Shown here piece by piece: positions 41,101-53,700 of a stretch of DNA of 64,000 nt. The notes beneath the pieces were generated by a model. It did no database searches. It was not told the DNA's origin and worked only from the letters and a program-made list of their open reading frames with translations. Position numbers and translations under genes: made by a program. Source of the DNA: Hofstenia miamia (lineage: Eukaryota > Xenacoelomorpha > Acoela); contig SCFE01000044.1 of NCBI GenBank assembly GCA_004352715.1, forward strand, positions 1,072,402-1,136,401. The letters run 5' to 3'. How positions within the stretch are numbered: the stretch's first letter is position 1; every line of letters begins with the position of its first letter.

Positions 41101-44100
41101 AACACTTATGCTTTAGGTCTCTGCTTGACTCATCTCTGCTACCAAAGATACATGGCTATTCAGCTGAAGCGATCTCCATTTTTTGGCAAGACGTAAAAGA
41201 AATTAAAAAACTAAAATCTACTTAGCCTATAGCAAATAACTGACAACTGCAAGTACAAAAGTTTCTGTCAAATAGACCTTGCTTCTGAACACAGCATTTC
41301 TACATAAAATCCAAAACAGGTTTTTATGGATTTGGGCGGTATTATCACTGTTAAATTTTACAATTTACAAGTTTGTTTTCTGCATAATGATGAGAGTGTT
41401 TTAAATACTATATCAAAGACAACAATTTTCTGAAGGAAAAGAATGTTATTTTAGCGCAAACTTGTGTATTTCAGTTTGAAATGTGCTTTGCTAAATTAAA
41501 ATATTACTAAAATTACTTGTACTTAAGAAAAACTAACTGGTTGACCTGTTTTGCTAACATGTGACGCTGTTATAGCAAAAAAATAATAACTTTAAGGGAA
41601 ATATTGCAAGAATGCTTACTTTTAATAAAACAGACAACTCAAGCCAAAAATATCACTAATATGGTAATGAGATAAAATGGATTAAGGAAAAGACTAAACT
41701 GTTACAGGTATCAAAGAAAACTAGCGTTGTGATCTTTGTCAAATAGACCCTACATATTGATTGCAACAGCAACTAAATCTCAAATTTGATATCATTCTTT
41801 GTTAGCAAACCTGCACTATTCTCGGAGAATTTTCTTTCAAATGTTAATTCATAGCAAAATATATTTTTGGCGCAAAATCATGAAAATCCATGAAAATCAG
41901 TCAAAGTTAGCCATATATGTATGTGATTAAATAAATTTCTGGCTTTAAAACACAATTGAAAAATATTTTGCTCTGTCAATTTTGACAATGTAACATCAAG
42001 TAAAAATTGTAGACGGCTTAAAAAGTCTACTTGATTGTGGGATCTTGTGTATGAACAGGTATCAATCAAACCTACAATTGCAGCCTCAAATACTGATGTT
42101 AGCGCCACTGAATAATTATATTTTGCAAATAGTAATACAAGTGAATTTCAAATATCTTACTTTTACCACTAAATTTTCTATTAGATTTTAAAGAGAAATG
42201 CATTATCAGCATTTTAAAATTTTGTCATGCCATTTTGCAAACAAATTTCACAAAATGGGGTCGGTTAGGTTTTTTAAAGTTTATTAGAGTTCGGACTGGT
42301 TCGCTGTTCAAAATCTCAACCAAATTACAACTATGGCGCGAATTACAATTAAAAGTCGGCATAGAATCAATTTGATCGAAACAGACTTTGATCAAGCCAT
42401 CAAGACATTTTCAATCTGAAAATGTAGAAAAAAACCTTTGTTAGTTGCGAAAGTAATAATTTTTTAGGTTGCTATTTCATTTGGAATTCAAATGATATTG
42501 TAGAATCAGTAAATTAGAAAAGGTCAGATTAGCAGTATTCCGCATCTGGGTCATTCACCTAAGTCGGTCTTAGCTACACAAGTGACTGATCTCCGCAACC
42601 TCTCAGAGTTTAATATAATTATTAATAGGTTATTAAGGTAATACAGCACCACGGCCTCTGGTCGACCTGATAGCAGTTCTTCTTCTTCTTCTTCTTCTTC
42701 TTCTTCTTCTTCTTCTTCAACATACAGCTGCAAAGGAGATCATTAACCAGTGCCTGCTCTGCTTATTATTTTATATCTCAGTAACTGTTAAAATAAGTTT
42801 GTTCACCTCAAATGTAGCAATAATAGTTAATAAACTCCTTAACCCTAACGCACTGAGAGGGTCGATTCGGCCTCCATCCGTATTTTCTCCATAACTTAGT
42901 TGAAATTTGTTTTTAGCTGATTTTTTCTGACTTTTCCTAAAACTGTCTAAAAAGATGAATTAAAGTGGAATAATTTTTTTGATCAGAGGATGCGTCTGAA
43001 AAAATTAATTTCCGAGCAAAAAAATTCAAATTTTTTGGTACAACATGCGTTTAACATAGTCAAAATTTTGATGGATATCGATATATTAAGGCAATTTACT
43101 TGATTGAATCATCATTATTAAGGGTTGTCAAAAAAAGCTATAGGGCCGCAGTATAAACAAAATATAGGCAATATAATAGTTTATTTTATAAAACAAGGTT
43201 TTTAGAAAGTCTGTGGTGAAAATCAGTGTGATATATTCATCAAGGGGTCAAACTTAAAAGACGAAAAATATTAAATTTTCATTTGGTGCTATATTTTGAA
43301 TATAGTAAGACAATTAAAAAGAAAGCAGTTTCGAAATATAAGAGGGGGTCGATCAGGCCCCTTCAGTGCGTTATTGATATTTTATACTTCAGTGTGATTA
43401 GGGTTAATGAAACATTCTACAAAATTAAGGCAAAGTCATTGTCTTATCTACTCGATGATTCGTATACCTATACTTATTCAAATCAGCTAAAGACTGATAA
43501 TGGAGGTGAGGTTCGTAACCCTCGACCAAGCGGCTATCAATAGGCACCCACAAGCTCTTGGTATTTATAAGCATCTAAGGAACAAATATAAAAATCCTTG
43601 ATAACCGATTGGTTAAATAGTGTAGAGCTAAAAAGGTTAGTTACTGCAACTAAGCGAATGAACCAAAGGTAACTAAATTATCAATAAACAATTCTCTACA
43701 AAATAATGTTGTACATAAATAAAGAGTAGTACATGTTAATCATTAATAATTCATTGAGTTACACTTTTGTTACACATTTTGTTTACATAATTATGTGCCA
43801 CATGTCAGGAACTACATTTGAATATTTAAATGAGACACATTATCAAACATAATTATTCTGTCGATTATCAATTCAAATAATCTCGTAAAAAGATCAAATA
43901 CTGTACAGGAAACCCCCTAGGCAGTTGCATAACTAAAAAACGGGTGTCTACACTACAATATACTGTATATAGCAGCCTATACATTTATATATTAAAAAGG
44001 TTTATTTGATTTTATTATAATAAAAAAAGTTTGTAAATGTCATGATTGTTATGATGGATTCAGGTGGGTAAAGGCCCATAATTAATGTATATCCCTGATC

Positions 44101-47100
44101 TACTGATTACTTTTTCAGCGGCTCTGTTTTGTAGAAAATAAGCATTTTTCAAAAAGTAAAAGTTAATATTAAATAATAATCAATGTATGCATAAATCTTA
44201 CACTAGGCGCTATTGGTTGAACAGCATAGTCATTGCATTGCCACCAGCTTTGTGTTTGAGGTCGAATATCTCTAAAATTCTCAGGATTTTCAGTCATATT
44301 CAATATGAAAGATTGCCCTGCCTTCAATTTGTATTCTGGTTGCTCTTTATGAATGGAAAATGACGCTAAACGAATTTTTTAAATATATATTTTGATGTCT
44401 TACTATTAAAGGTACCTTAGGATACATAAATGATTTGCATCTATTAGGTTACTGATTTTAAACATTTTGCGAGCTGGGATTGCTCATTTTGTAAATTTCA
44501 TATCTTTTAAAATTTATAAAAATGCGTAGCTTAAATGATTATATTTACCAATGAAATTTTCCTTCTTTTTCAAAATGATTTTGTTTATTAATTTCAATAA
44601 AAAGTAGGCTAAAATTCTTTTTAGTCTTAATTTTTTAATTATAATATATTATCGTAACCAAACAGTGTTGGTATAAATAGTGAATAACTTGTTAACTTTG
44701 TATAATATTTCCATACTTGTGGAAAATGTGATTGAGAAAGTGACGCAGTGAGATACAAGAGTAAATTTGATGGTTTCAAAACAATTGCCCGTTAATATGA
44801 TGAGTATCGCAAAGGCTGTTTACTATTAAATTACATTTAAAATATGTGCTTTATCATTTTATTGACTTATATTTTTGAAGTTTTAGAATTGTAACAACTT
44901 TAAGTAATGACAAGCAATTAAGCATATTTGAATAAGCAAATTTATTAGACTGCACCAAGTTGAAGTTGTGGCTAAGTAATAAACAAGTTTATTTGCGCTA
45001 GCTATGGAAGTTCAATATACAATGGAATTATACATGTATATCACATTTAATTTCGAAAAATACAAACTGTTTCTGAGCAACTTTTTTTAGTGTCATGAAA
45101 TTTACTATTCACTGTTCTGTTGGAAAAGGATCTGGAGCTAAACATCTCAGTGGGACTGATGTCAACACAATATTTTAAATAAGGATTTCAGACTACTAAT
45201 TATAATTTTCGCTAGTTTTGGGACTGGACTGAGAGAGAGTGTATTTCGCAGGCTTGTCCATCGTGCAGAATTATGATCCCCAACCAACGCACCCCATGAA
45301 ATTTCTCGTGGGGATTCTCAATACATAAAATATATGTATATATCTAGATGGAAACTTTTGCAATTTCATATTTATGTATATATATATATAATATCAACAT
45401 GATCCTGAAAATCATCTTCAGCAATCTTGATTTTTATTCTGCTTAAGAAATAATCTGATTGTTCATTTAAGGAATCAGAATTTTGAAAAACAATTTTGAC
45501 AAGGGGATTATCTTTCATTTTTTGAGAAGGGAATTTTCTTTCCCTAATGCAGTTTTGTGTAGAGGAAGAATTTCTGAGATGGAAGAGCGGTAAAATAGCA
45601 AGTTTATTCTCATAGTTAACTGGATATCTTTAGATATGTCGTTTTTTTATTTTGGAAAAGCTTTAAAAACACTCTTATAATGAAGTTTGAAGTTCTATAT
45701 GAAACCCATGGGGAGGCCACACAAATCCTTACTGCATTAGAAAAACCTAGTATTTGGACTAAGAACAATTAAATTCTAATCACGCACAGCCCTAATACAA
45801 ACAACTTGTTCTGTTAAAAAATCATCAAATTTAAGTTAAAACAATGAAATATTACATTTTTCTAGCAAACATATAAGAACATAATTATATAACTGATTGG
45901 GAAGGTTTGCGTGTCACTCTCAAACGGTTCGGGTTGCTAGTCATTTATAATAGTTCCAATGCAAGAACACCAACAGATTTAAGGAACAATTTGAGAAGTC
46001 AAACATTTTGATCTTTGAAATTCTTAAAGATTTTTGAATTTCATTAGTGATTTCATATAGTTTTTATTGATTATTTTATGTTTTAACAGTTTGTTAGTAT
46101 TATACTAGTAATCTTTATTTGATCGGGTCCCGTTTCACACTCTGATTTATACAGATTGTTTTTGTATAAACTACTCGTATTTTAAAACACAGTGCATTCA
46201 AGAATTTAAAAATTGGACATTTGCTTCTATGTTTATTAAATCAAATTTGCACATCTTTCAGAGCTTAAGCTAAACAGTGGTATCATATTCCTGATGCACT
46301 CAAACTCTTCATATCCAATAAAAAAATCTAGATCCTTTCTTCAGTCCAGAATAATTTTGCGATTATTTATGTTTATAGTTTCTACAAATTTCCCCCAATT
46401 TGTTTGTTTTGAAATGTTCACTATATTTTATAGTAATAATTAATTAATACTTCTCACAACTCTTTGTAACAAAAGGCAAAAAGCGATTTTTTATCTAGAG
46501 GTAAAAACACATTTATTTTTTAGTTAGATGCCTAAATTTTTAGGTAGTACTTAGAGACAAATGCATTCATGGATTCAAATATTTTATGTTTGGAATTAGG
46601 TCATGTTATTGATTAGGCAAGAGAAACTTGAAAATTTCGTTTTAGAAACAAATTTAGTTATTAGTCATTTTAATTTCGGCAAAATTGCGAGCTATCAGCC
46701 ATTTGTATGGCAATCTGAACATAGTTCAATACTAGATATGTAAAGCAAAATTTTATAATGCCATGATTTTATGGTTGATTACTAACAAAGCATGATGATA
46801 AAAAATTAGCGAATTTAAAATTTCAGAATTTGATGCTTATGGTAAATGGTTCATGTCATGACTCAACATCATTCTTTGCCAATTAAGATAAATGAGCAAG
46901 CAAAACATGATTATTAAAAAATTTGACCTAACGAAGCGATTGCGAAATCCCGTTAATATTTCGGATTGCAATTTATATTCCATTTTAATAAAATATTTAC
47001 AATGCTTGCCAACGTGGACTTTTCCATTTTATGGAAATGCTTTTTTTAGGAAAAGTGAAACCCTTTTTCAAGAAAGAAGTGATTTTACTTAAGTATAGCT

Positions 47101-47374
47101 AAGCGATTTAATTCTAGCTGGTGAGATAAATGGTGATATGTTTTCTCAATATGGTCAAATACATAACCCAAAACTTGTCAGTTTAAGCTTAAGTATATTT
47201 TGTCAAGTGTAACTAATGAAAAACACTCATCCAATTACAAGTTTTGTCTTATATCGCACTTACTTTTGCAAACACAAATTTTCTATTAAATTATTGAGAC
47301 TTCTTGCTCACTGAGGTGTCATACATTGTATTCACATATCCAGGTCAGCTTTCATTGAAAATTTCCAAATTTTC

Positions 47375-47413
<39 letters not shown>

Positions 47414-48430
47414 TTCTATTTTTGCATTTACCAAAACATGGCTTACCAACAACATATCAGGGAACATATTTAATTTCAATAAATCAAATTTCAAAAGCTT
47501 TTGTAAAAACAAAGAATTTAAAGGTGGAGGTCTAATGCTATTAATGCCTAGTTTTTGAACCCAATTGGGCGAAAATACTTAAAAATAAACGACAAAAATT
47601 TTGAAACACAATGTGTAGAAATTAAAAAACAATGAAATGCAAACTATCAGCACTCATAAAAATCAGCTTTTTCCTCTATTTGTTCCCACAATACAGGTTG
47701 ATAATTTTATCAGAAACTGCTTTAGAAGAGTCACTGTGTGCTGTCACATGGTTCGTATACAAACTGCCTGTCTCCTTTACGATGCTATTGTGCTCGTCTC
47801 GTAAAGTACCAGTCGCAGTTTTTCTTTCATGTCTGAGAACTTGAAAAAGGTATATTTGTGTTCGTTTTAAGGTTTGCTGCAAGAACCACATATATTGCAA
47901 CAATTTCTTTATCAGAAATATTAACATGGGCCCCTAATTCTTTCATGCTGATCAATTCCCTGCCATATCTCAACAAGTTGCATTATTTGTTTATGCCTCA
48001 GACTCACACTGAGAATTATCTTTGGTAGCCAAAATGGTACTCCATCGCACAATAGTAGAGTTGTACATGATTTCTTGGATGACATCTTTGAGATGTGGAT
48101 TGGTAGGAGAATAACCATTGCAGGGCCACCAATAGCGCTAGACTTGTCTCTCTGTTATTACTAAAGGCGGGGTTTTCTGTAGAAACGTGTCTACTCTGAT
48201 ATTCGCATCCAACCAAAAGATAAGGGAAAGAATTATTGTAGCGTTTGCAGGTCTGGACAATGCCAAAGACTTGTGTTAATGAAAATGTCACTCAATCCAG
48301 AGGGAGTTCAGTTGGTTATTAATTCTGAAAGACAACGCTGCAAAACGGCTATAAATGTTTATTAAATGTTTGTTTGTTTATATCATTACCTAAATATAAT
48401 TTTACAAAAACAAATTTGTTAACTATTGCA

Positions 48431-48474
<44 letters not shown>

Positions 48475-50724
48475 GCTCGGGGAACTTACCAGTACCCAGG
48501 CTGTACCTAACAATGCTGCCTTCTGTGCAACCACTCATCCCCACTTTGGTATTCCCAACTCCTCCAAGTATATCTTATGCTTCTTACTTGCTGCACCTAA
48601 TGCTCCTACAACTACCGGTACTACTTTGACCTTCTTCTATTTCCTCTGCCAACTCCCTATAATTGTCTATCTTCTTTTTCTCCTTGTTTTCTACATTTCT
48701 ATCCTTTGGTACTATTATGTCTTCACTGTTCCCAATTTTTCTCTTTGTCTACCACTGCTATGTCTGGCCTCCGTGCTTCTATCACGTTGTTCGTCTGTAT
48801 GTTAAAGTCCCACATTATCTTAACCTTCACATTTTCTATGACGCCCTGTGGCTTGTGCTCATACCACTTGTCTCCTGCTTCTAACCCATGCTGCCTGCTC
48901 AAATTCCAGTGTACCATTCTTCCCACATTGTCATGCCTGAACTTATACACATTCTGTGCCGACTTCTCACACTCTGCTATCAGATGGTGTACTGTCTCTG
49001 CCTATTTCTTACAAGCCTACACTTATCACTTACTTCTGCTCTTCACACTAAGTTCTTATCTTCCTTAACTCCTTAGTGACATCTAGTAGCGATCCCTTCT
49101 TCAACTTATATCCTATGCCTGTGTCCTTTAACTTTTCTGTGATAGGTATTAAGCTAACTACAAACAGAAGAGTTGCTAAGCTGTCTCCCTGGAATATGCC
49201 TCGCCTAAACCTCAGCCTGTGCCCGTCTATCTCAGTCTGCCACTTTCCCATCTCTCTTCCTAGAAACTCTACCCATTTCCGTGAAACTCCAATGGCCTCT
49301 AGCGTCCTCAATACCCACCTATGCGATATGATGTAAGTTTGTCTTCCTTCTTCTACGATTCTCCACTACTACCTGCTCTATTAACAACTGGTCTTTGCAT
49401 CCTCTCGTTTTGTCCTACATCCTTTCTGCTCCTCTGGTATCAACCTGTTCTGTTCTAAGTAACATGCCAGCCTACTTGAAATCACAGAAGTTAGCAATTT
49501 CCAAATTGTTGGCAGACATGTTATTGGCCTGAAGTTGCTTGCCACACTACCTTTCTTGGGGCCTTCTGTATCAGAAATGTCCTTCCCACTACCAACCACT
49601 CTGGGCACCCACTCACCACACACTCCTCCAATGCTACTGCTAGTCTCTCATTAACAATACCTATTTACCTCATCTTTGCCTGGCGCCTTCCAGTTCTTCA
49701 TCTTCTTTAGAGCCTCCTTCAGATTTGCAATTGTGATTATTTCTTCTTCTTCTTGACTAAGTTCCTTCTGCATCTGCTCACTCTCTATCTCTGGTCCCGC
49801 ACTTCCCCATATATTCTCCCAGAACCTTAATGCGTCCTCGCCTGCTCCAGTTCTTTGTAGAATCTTCTTTCATGGGTCTCAAACTTCATATTGTCTCTTG
49901 CCTGCTTTGCCATTGCCCTATATTTTCTCAGTTTCTCAGCTTCTGCAACTAATCTCTGCTTAAGCTCTTCTTTGCAGGTTTTACATTCTTGCCCTTACCT
50001 ACCCTGCACCTGTCCTGTACTGCCTTGCTTATCCCGATCTTCCCTATTTGCTGCCTAATAATTGCCACTTTATTCTCACTTCTTTTCTCCCATGCCGGCT
50101 TTCTGTATCTTTTATCTTCTTGTCGTCTTTTCTTTTTCATGTCCATGCCTACATTTTTCAGCACCTCACATGCACCTGCATACAATAAGCTATTTACTTC
50201 TGTGACACTCCTAGCATCTATCCTCTCCAACACATTATTAACTTTTGCTGTCTCTACTGCTAGCTTGCTTTTCTTAACTTCTCTTGGAACTGGCGACCTA
50301 GTTTTCTCACATATTTCTTCCTTGATCTTTTCTTAGATTGCTGCTTCAGTTTCTGCGCCCACTGGTTCTTCTGCTTCCGCCACTTCTGTCACAATGTCTA
50401 TCACTTCATCTTCCCTTTGCTTCAACTCTCTTTTCCCCTTACTCTCATCCAACTGCAACTTTCGCACTTGTCCTGCAAGCCTCTGCTCTGTAACTTCTAA
50501 TCCTGTTCCTGCCTTCCTCTATTCTTCCAACATTCTTCCAACATTCTCTTCCTGTAACCTCTCTTACCTGACCTGCTTCTTCTGTAACACTCCAATGCTG
50601 TTCTGTTCTGCTCATCTGTCCATTTATTCCGTCGTCGCTTGGTCTGTGTGGATCCTATACTACCACTTCTCGAGTCCACACTCCCGATTGTGGAGTCCGC
50701 ATTATTATTATTATTCTTATTATT

Positions 50725-50793
<69 letters not shown>

Positions 50794-53700
50794 TGTAACA
50801 ATATTTCTTATAAAATTTTTTTAGAATTAAAAGAAATCAATTACTTTGTAGCATGAAACATGCACTTAATTTTTGCACACAATATGAATGTGTGTTATTG
50901 CAATCAATATGCCATACATTTACCGATAAATTTGAAAACTAACAGGTGTTAAATAAAAATTTGAAATAGTCCTGGACACGTTATAAAAGTCAAAAGACCC
51001 AAGTACAATAAATTTATTCGAGCACAAATTTAACAATAGATGTCAGCGAATTAGAACATACCAATAAAGCAAAGCATCGGGATCTTTTTCTCTTGTCTTT
51101 ATTAACATACTGTTCACATTGGTCATCATGACATTTGCGTCAAATTATGGTTATAAACTTTTTTTGAGGATAGACCAAAAGTCCTGAATAAACCTCAAGT
51201 GTGATAGGCATGGAGGATTCCCGTTTTTATGGGACAATTATGATTTGAAACTCTTCAAATGTGGAGATAGTGAGGTTGGCGTAATGGACTGATGCCAAAT
51301 CAGTCCAAAACATGTAGTTGTTTTCAGCATGGCTGGCTTCCAGAAATGGCAACATGAACTTGCGAATGTTTTTATTAGAATAAATTGCCTTATTGGCAGC
51401 AAGATTTGAAGAACAAATGCATGTCTTTGAAATTTCTGAATCCCTCACAGCAATCCAGACGAGGATCTTCATCTCGAATTTCTTCTGTCATTAGAATTGA
51501 CATTACCACAAATACTATGATGATATAGAGTAAATTAGATGTCATCATTAAGAAAGAAACTAGGGCTGACATTGACAAAACCTATCGGGAAGGATGATCA
51601 ATCCGTAATCGCTGAGCTTTAATTGGTTTTTAGTTGCATGAGACCTCTTTGTTTTCTTTAAGACAGATATGTTCATCTTTCAATAATTATTGGTATAGCC
51701 AAAAAACTTATGAAATTTATTTGATATTTCTCTTTTTTTGCGGTTACTTTCTTAATTATTTTTTCCTCAAGTGTGGAGTAATCTTTTCAGCTTGCTTTCC
51801 TCAGCTGCTACTTCTTGCAATCTCGCCTCTCTCTTTGTAATTGTTGATAATGTTATACACGGTAGATTGAGGGATGTTGAGCTGTTTGAAATATAGAGCG
51901 ATATTGTACGTCGAAGCCCCGGGATGATCAATCATGTATTGTATGACCATTGATCTGCGATCCTTTTCCTTAAGGTGATGCATTGCCTTGAACGTGACAA
52001 GCGAATGATTCTAAAGGCTTACAAAAATATTGATTATTTATCCACCTAGGTCACATACATTGAAGTTCGCTCTAATATTTACCCTTTCATTTCAATAGAT
52101 TATTTTCAACTATTCCAAATTTCTAGTGAACACCTTTCAAGATATAAAATTGTAATCTTCAAATAAGTGCAAACTATTACAGGGTAAAAAATTTGATGGT
52201 AATTGCACGAATTCAAATTTTGATCACTAAAATGTTTTTATATCAATCATTTTATTTTTATTTTAAAATTACTAGAATTACAGTAGACTTTCAATATTTT
52301 AAAACCCTTTGTAAATTTTTTAATTTATCAAGTTATATGAACAGTCACCTGTACATTTTACAAACATATGCAAAAATATATGTTAGCTCTACAAATGTAT
52401 TCGAAAAATGTATGTCACTGATTTTTTAAAATATTGTTTCTAGAAAATATTACATTATAACATACTGAATAAACATTCTGGCTTCGATAAAGAAGTGCCA
52501 AAAAGAAGGAATCCGAATTCAGTAAATTGTACTGTAGAATTGTTGAAAAATTGAATTAAAACTTACGAGTAGAGTTAACATAAGTAAGAGAAGAAAAAGC
52601 GACACCATACATATTTTCTGCAGTGCATTTGTATATACCAATTGCATTGGAGTACTCTGTGAACTCATAGGTTACATTGAGGAGATAATCTCTGCCAATC
52701 ACAGGTGTATTTGCTACTACGTCATAATCAGAGCTTGAAAACTTTTTGTAGTACCATGTGACACTAAACATTGAAAAAAGATATACATAATCAAACTAAA
52801 TATACATGTACATTACAAAAAATGTCACTTGGTAGACGCTGACATGTAGTTCAACAGTTCTCAGGGCAGGCCAAATAATTAATTTCAGCTCTTAATTAAA
52901 TGTCACAATTGATTATCTAACAAGTTTCAAAAATAGACAGTACTTTTTTCAAACGTGCTTTTTGGGCAGTTAATGCTAAAATTTGTCTTCGATATGGCAT
53001 CCGGTTTGGTCATTTCCTCTTAAAATGTTGTAAACATTGAGGTTAAAATCAGTAGAAATATATTCAATATCTTGCATTTCATAAATATAGACAATTCTAA
53101 TATATCAATGTATTCTCAACCAATCAAAACATAGTTATTGTTAGTTGGTTTTAGTGTATTATGTAAGCATGGGTTAAATGTTGCTGGTTCACTTTTTATG
53201 GATGTTCACAAAAAGAATAAGATTATCCATTGTTTCTGCAAGGTATTCGCCTCTACAGCAAACTTCATGGCCTCCATGATAACTGCACATAAATCCATGC
53301 GACTACTATTTTGGGACTACAAAAGTTGAAGAGCTTAAGAATGCTGTAATGGATATTGGAAACAGTGGCTATTAATGTTTGCATTTGATTATCCAACTAT
53401 CACTACTCGTTCAAAATTAAAATTATCTCATTCAACAGCATTTATAGGAATATACTCTTTCATATTAAGTCACTTAGTATATTGTTGTTCAACCGAATTG
53501 TGAAAATTGCTGATAAATGTGGAATGCACCCTACATTTACATCAAACAAATATTTAAGAAGAATTCTAAATGCTAAGAACACTGAAGACATTTATACTTT
53601 AGACAATTTTTTCTAAGTGCTAGAATTATTGAAATGTCCCCCCCCCCTCAGCTTAATGAAAAAATTGCTAAAATTTTACCACTTTTTTGTCTGAAGAACA

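Noticed and set aside
42551-42733. Poly-glutamate protein on the minus strand
   Set aside because: It is a read-through of the (TTC)n microsatellite.
47640-48300. Candidate unknown gene on the minus strand
   Set aside because: Two overlapping short frames without splice signals, domain or start context. Treated as probable old mobile-element debris.
50394-50824. Serine/tyrosine/leucine-rich plus-strand frames near 50.4-50.8 kb
   Set aside because: They are antisense shadows of the R4-like LINE and its (TAA)n flank.
53138-53640. Possible P-element or THAP-like transposase fragment on the plus strand
   Set aside because: Only vague resemblance. No motif could be placed with confidence.
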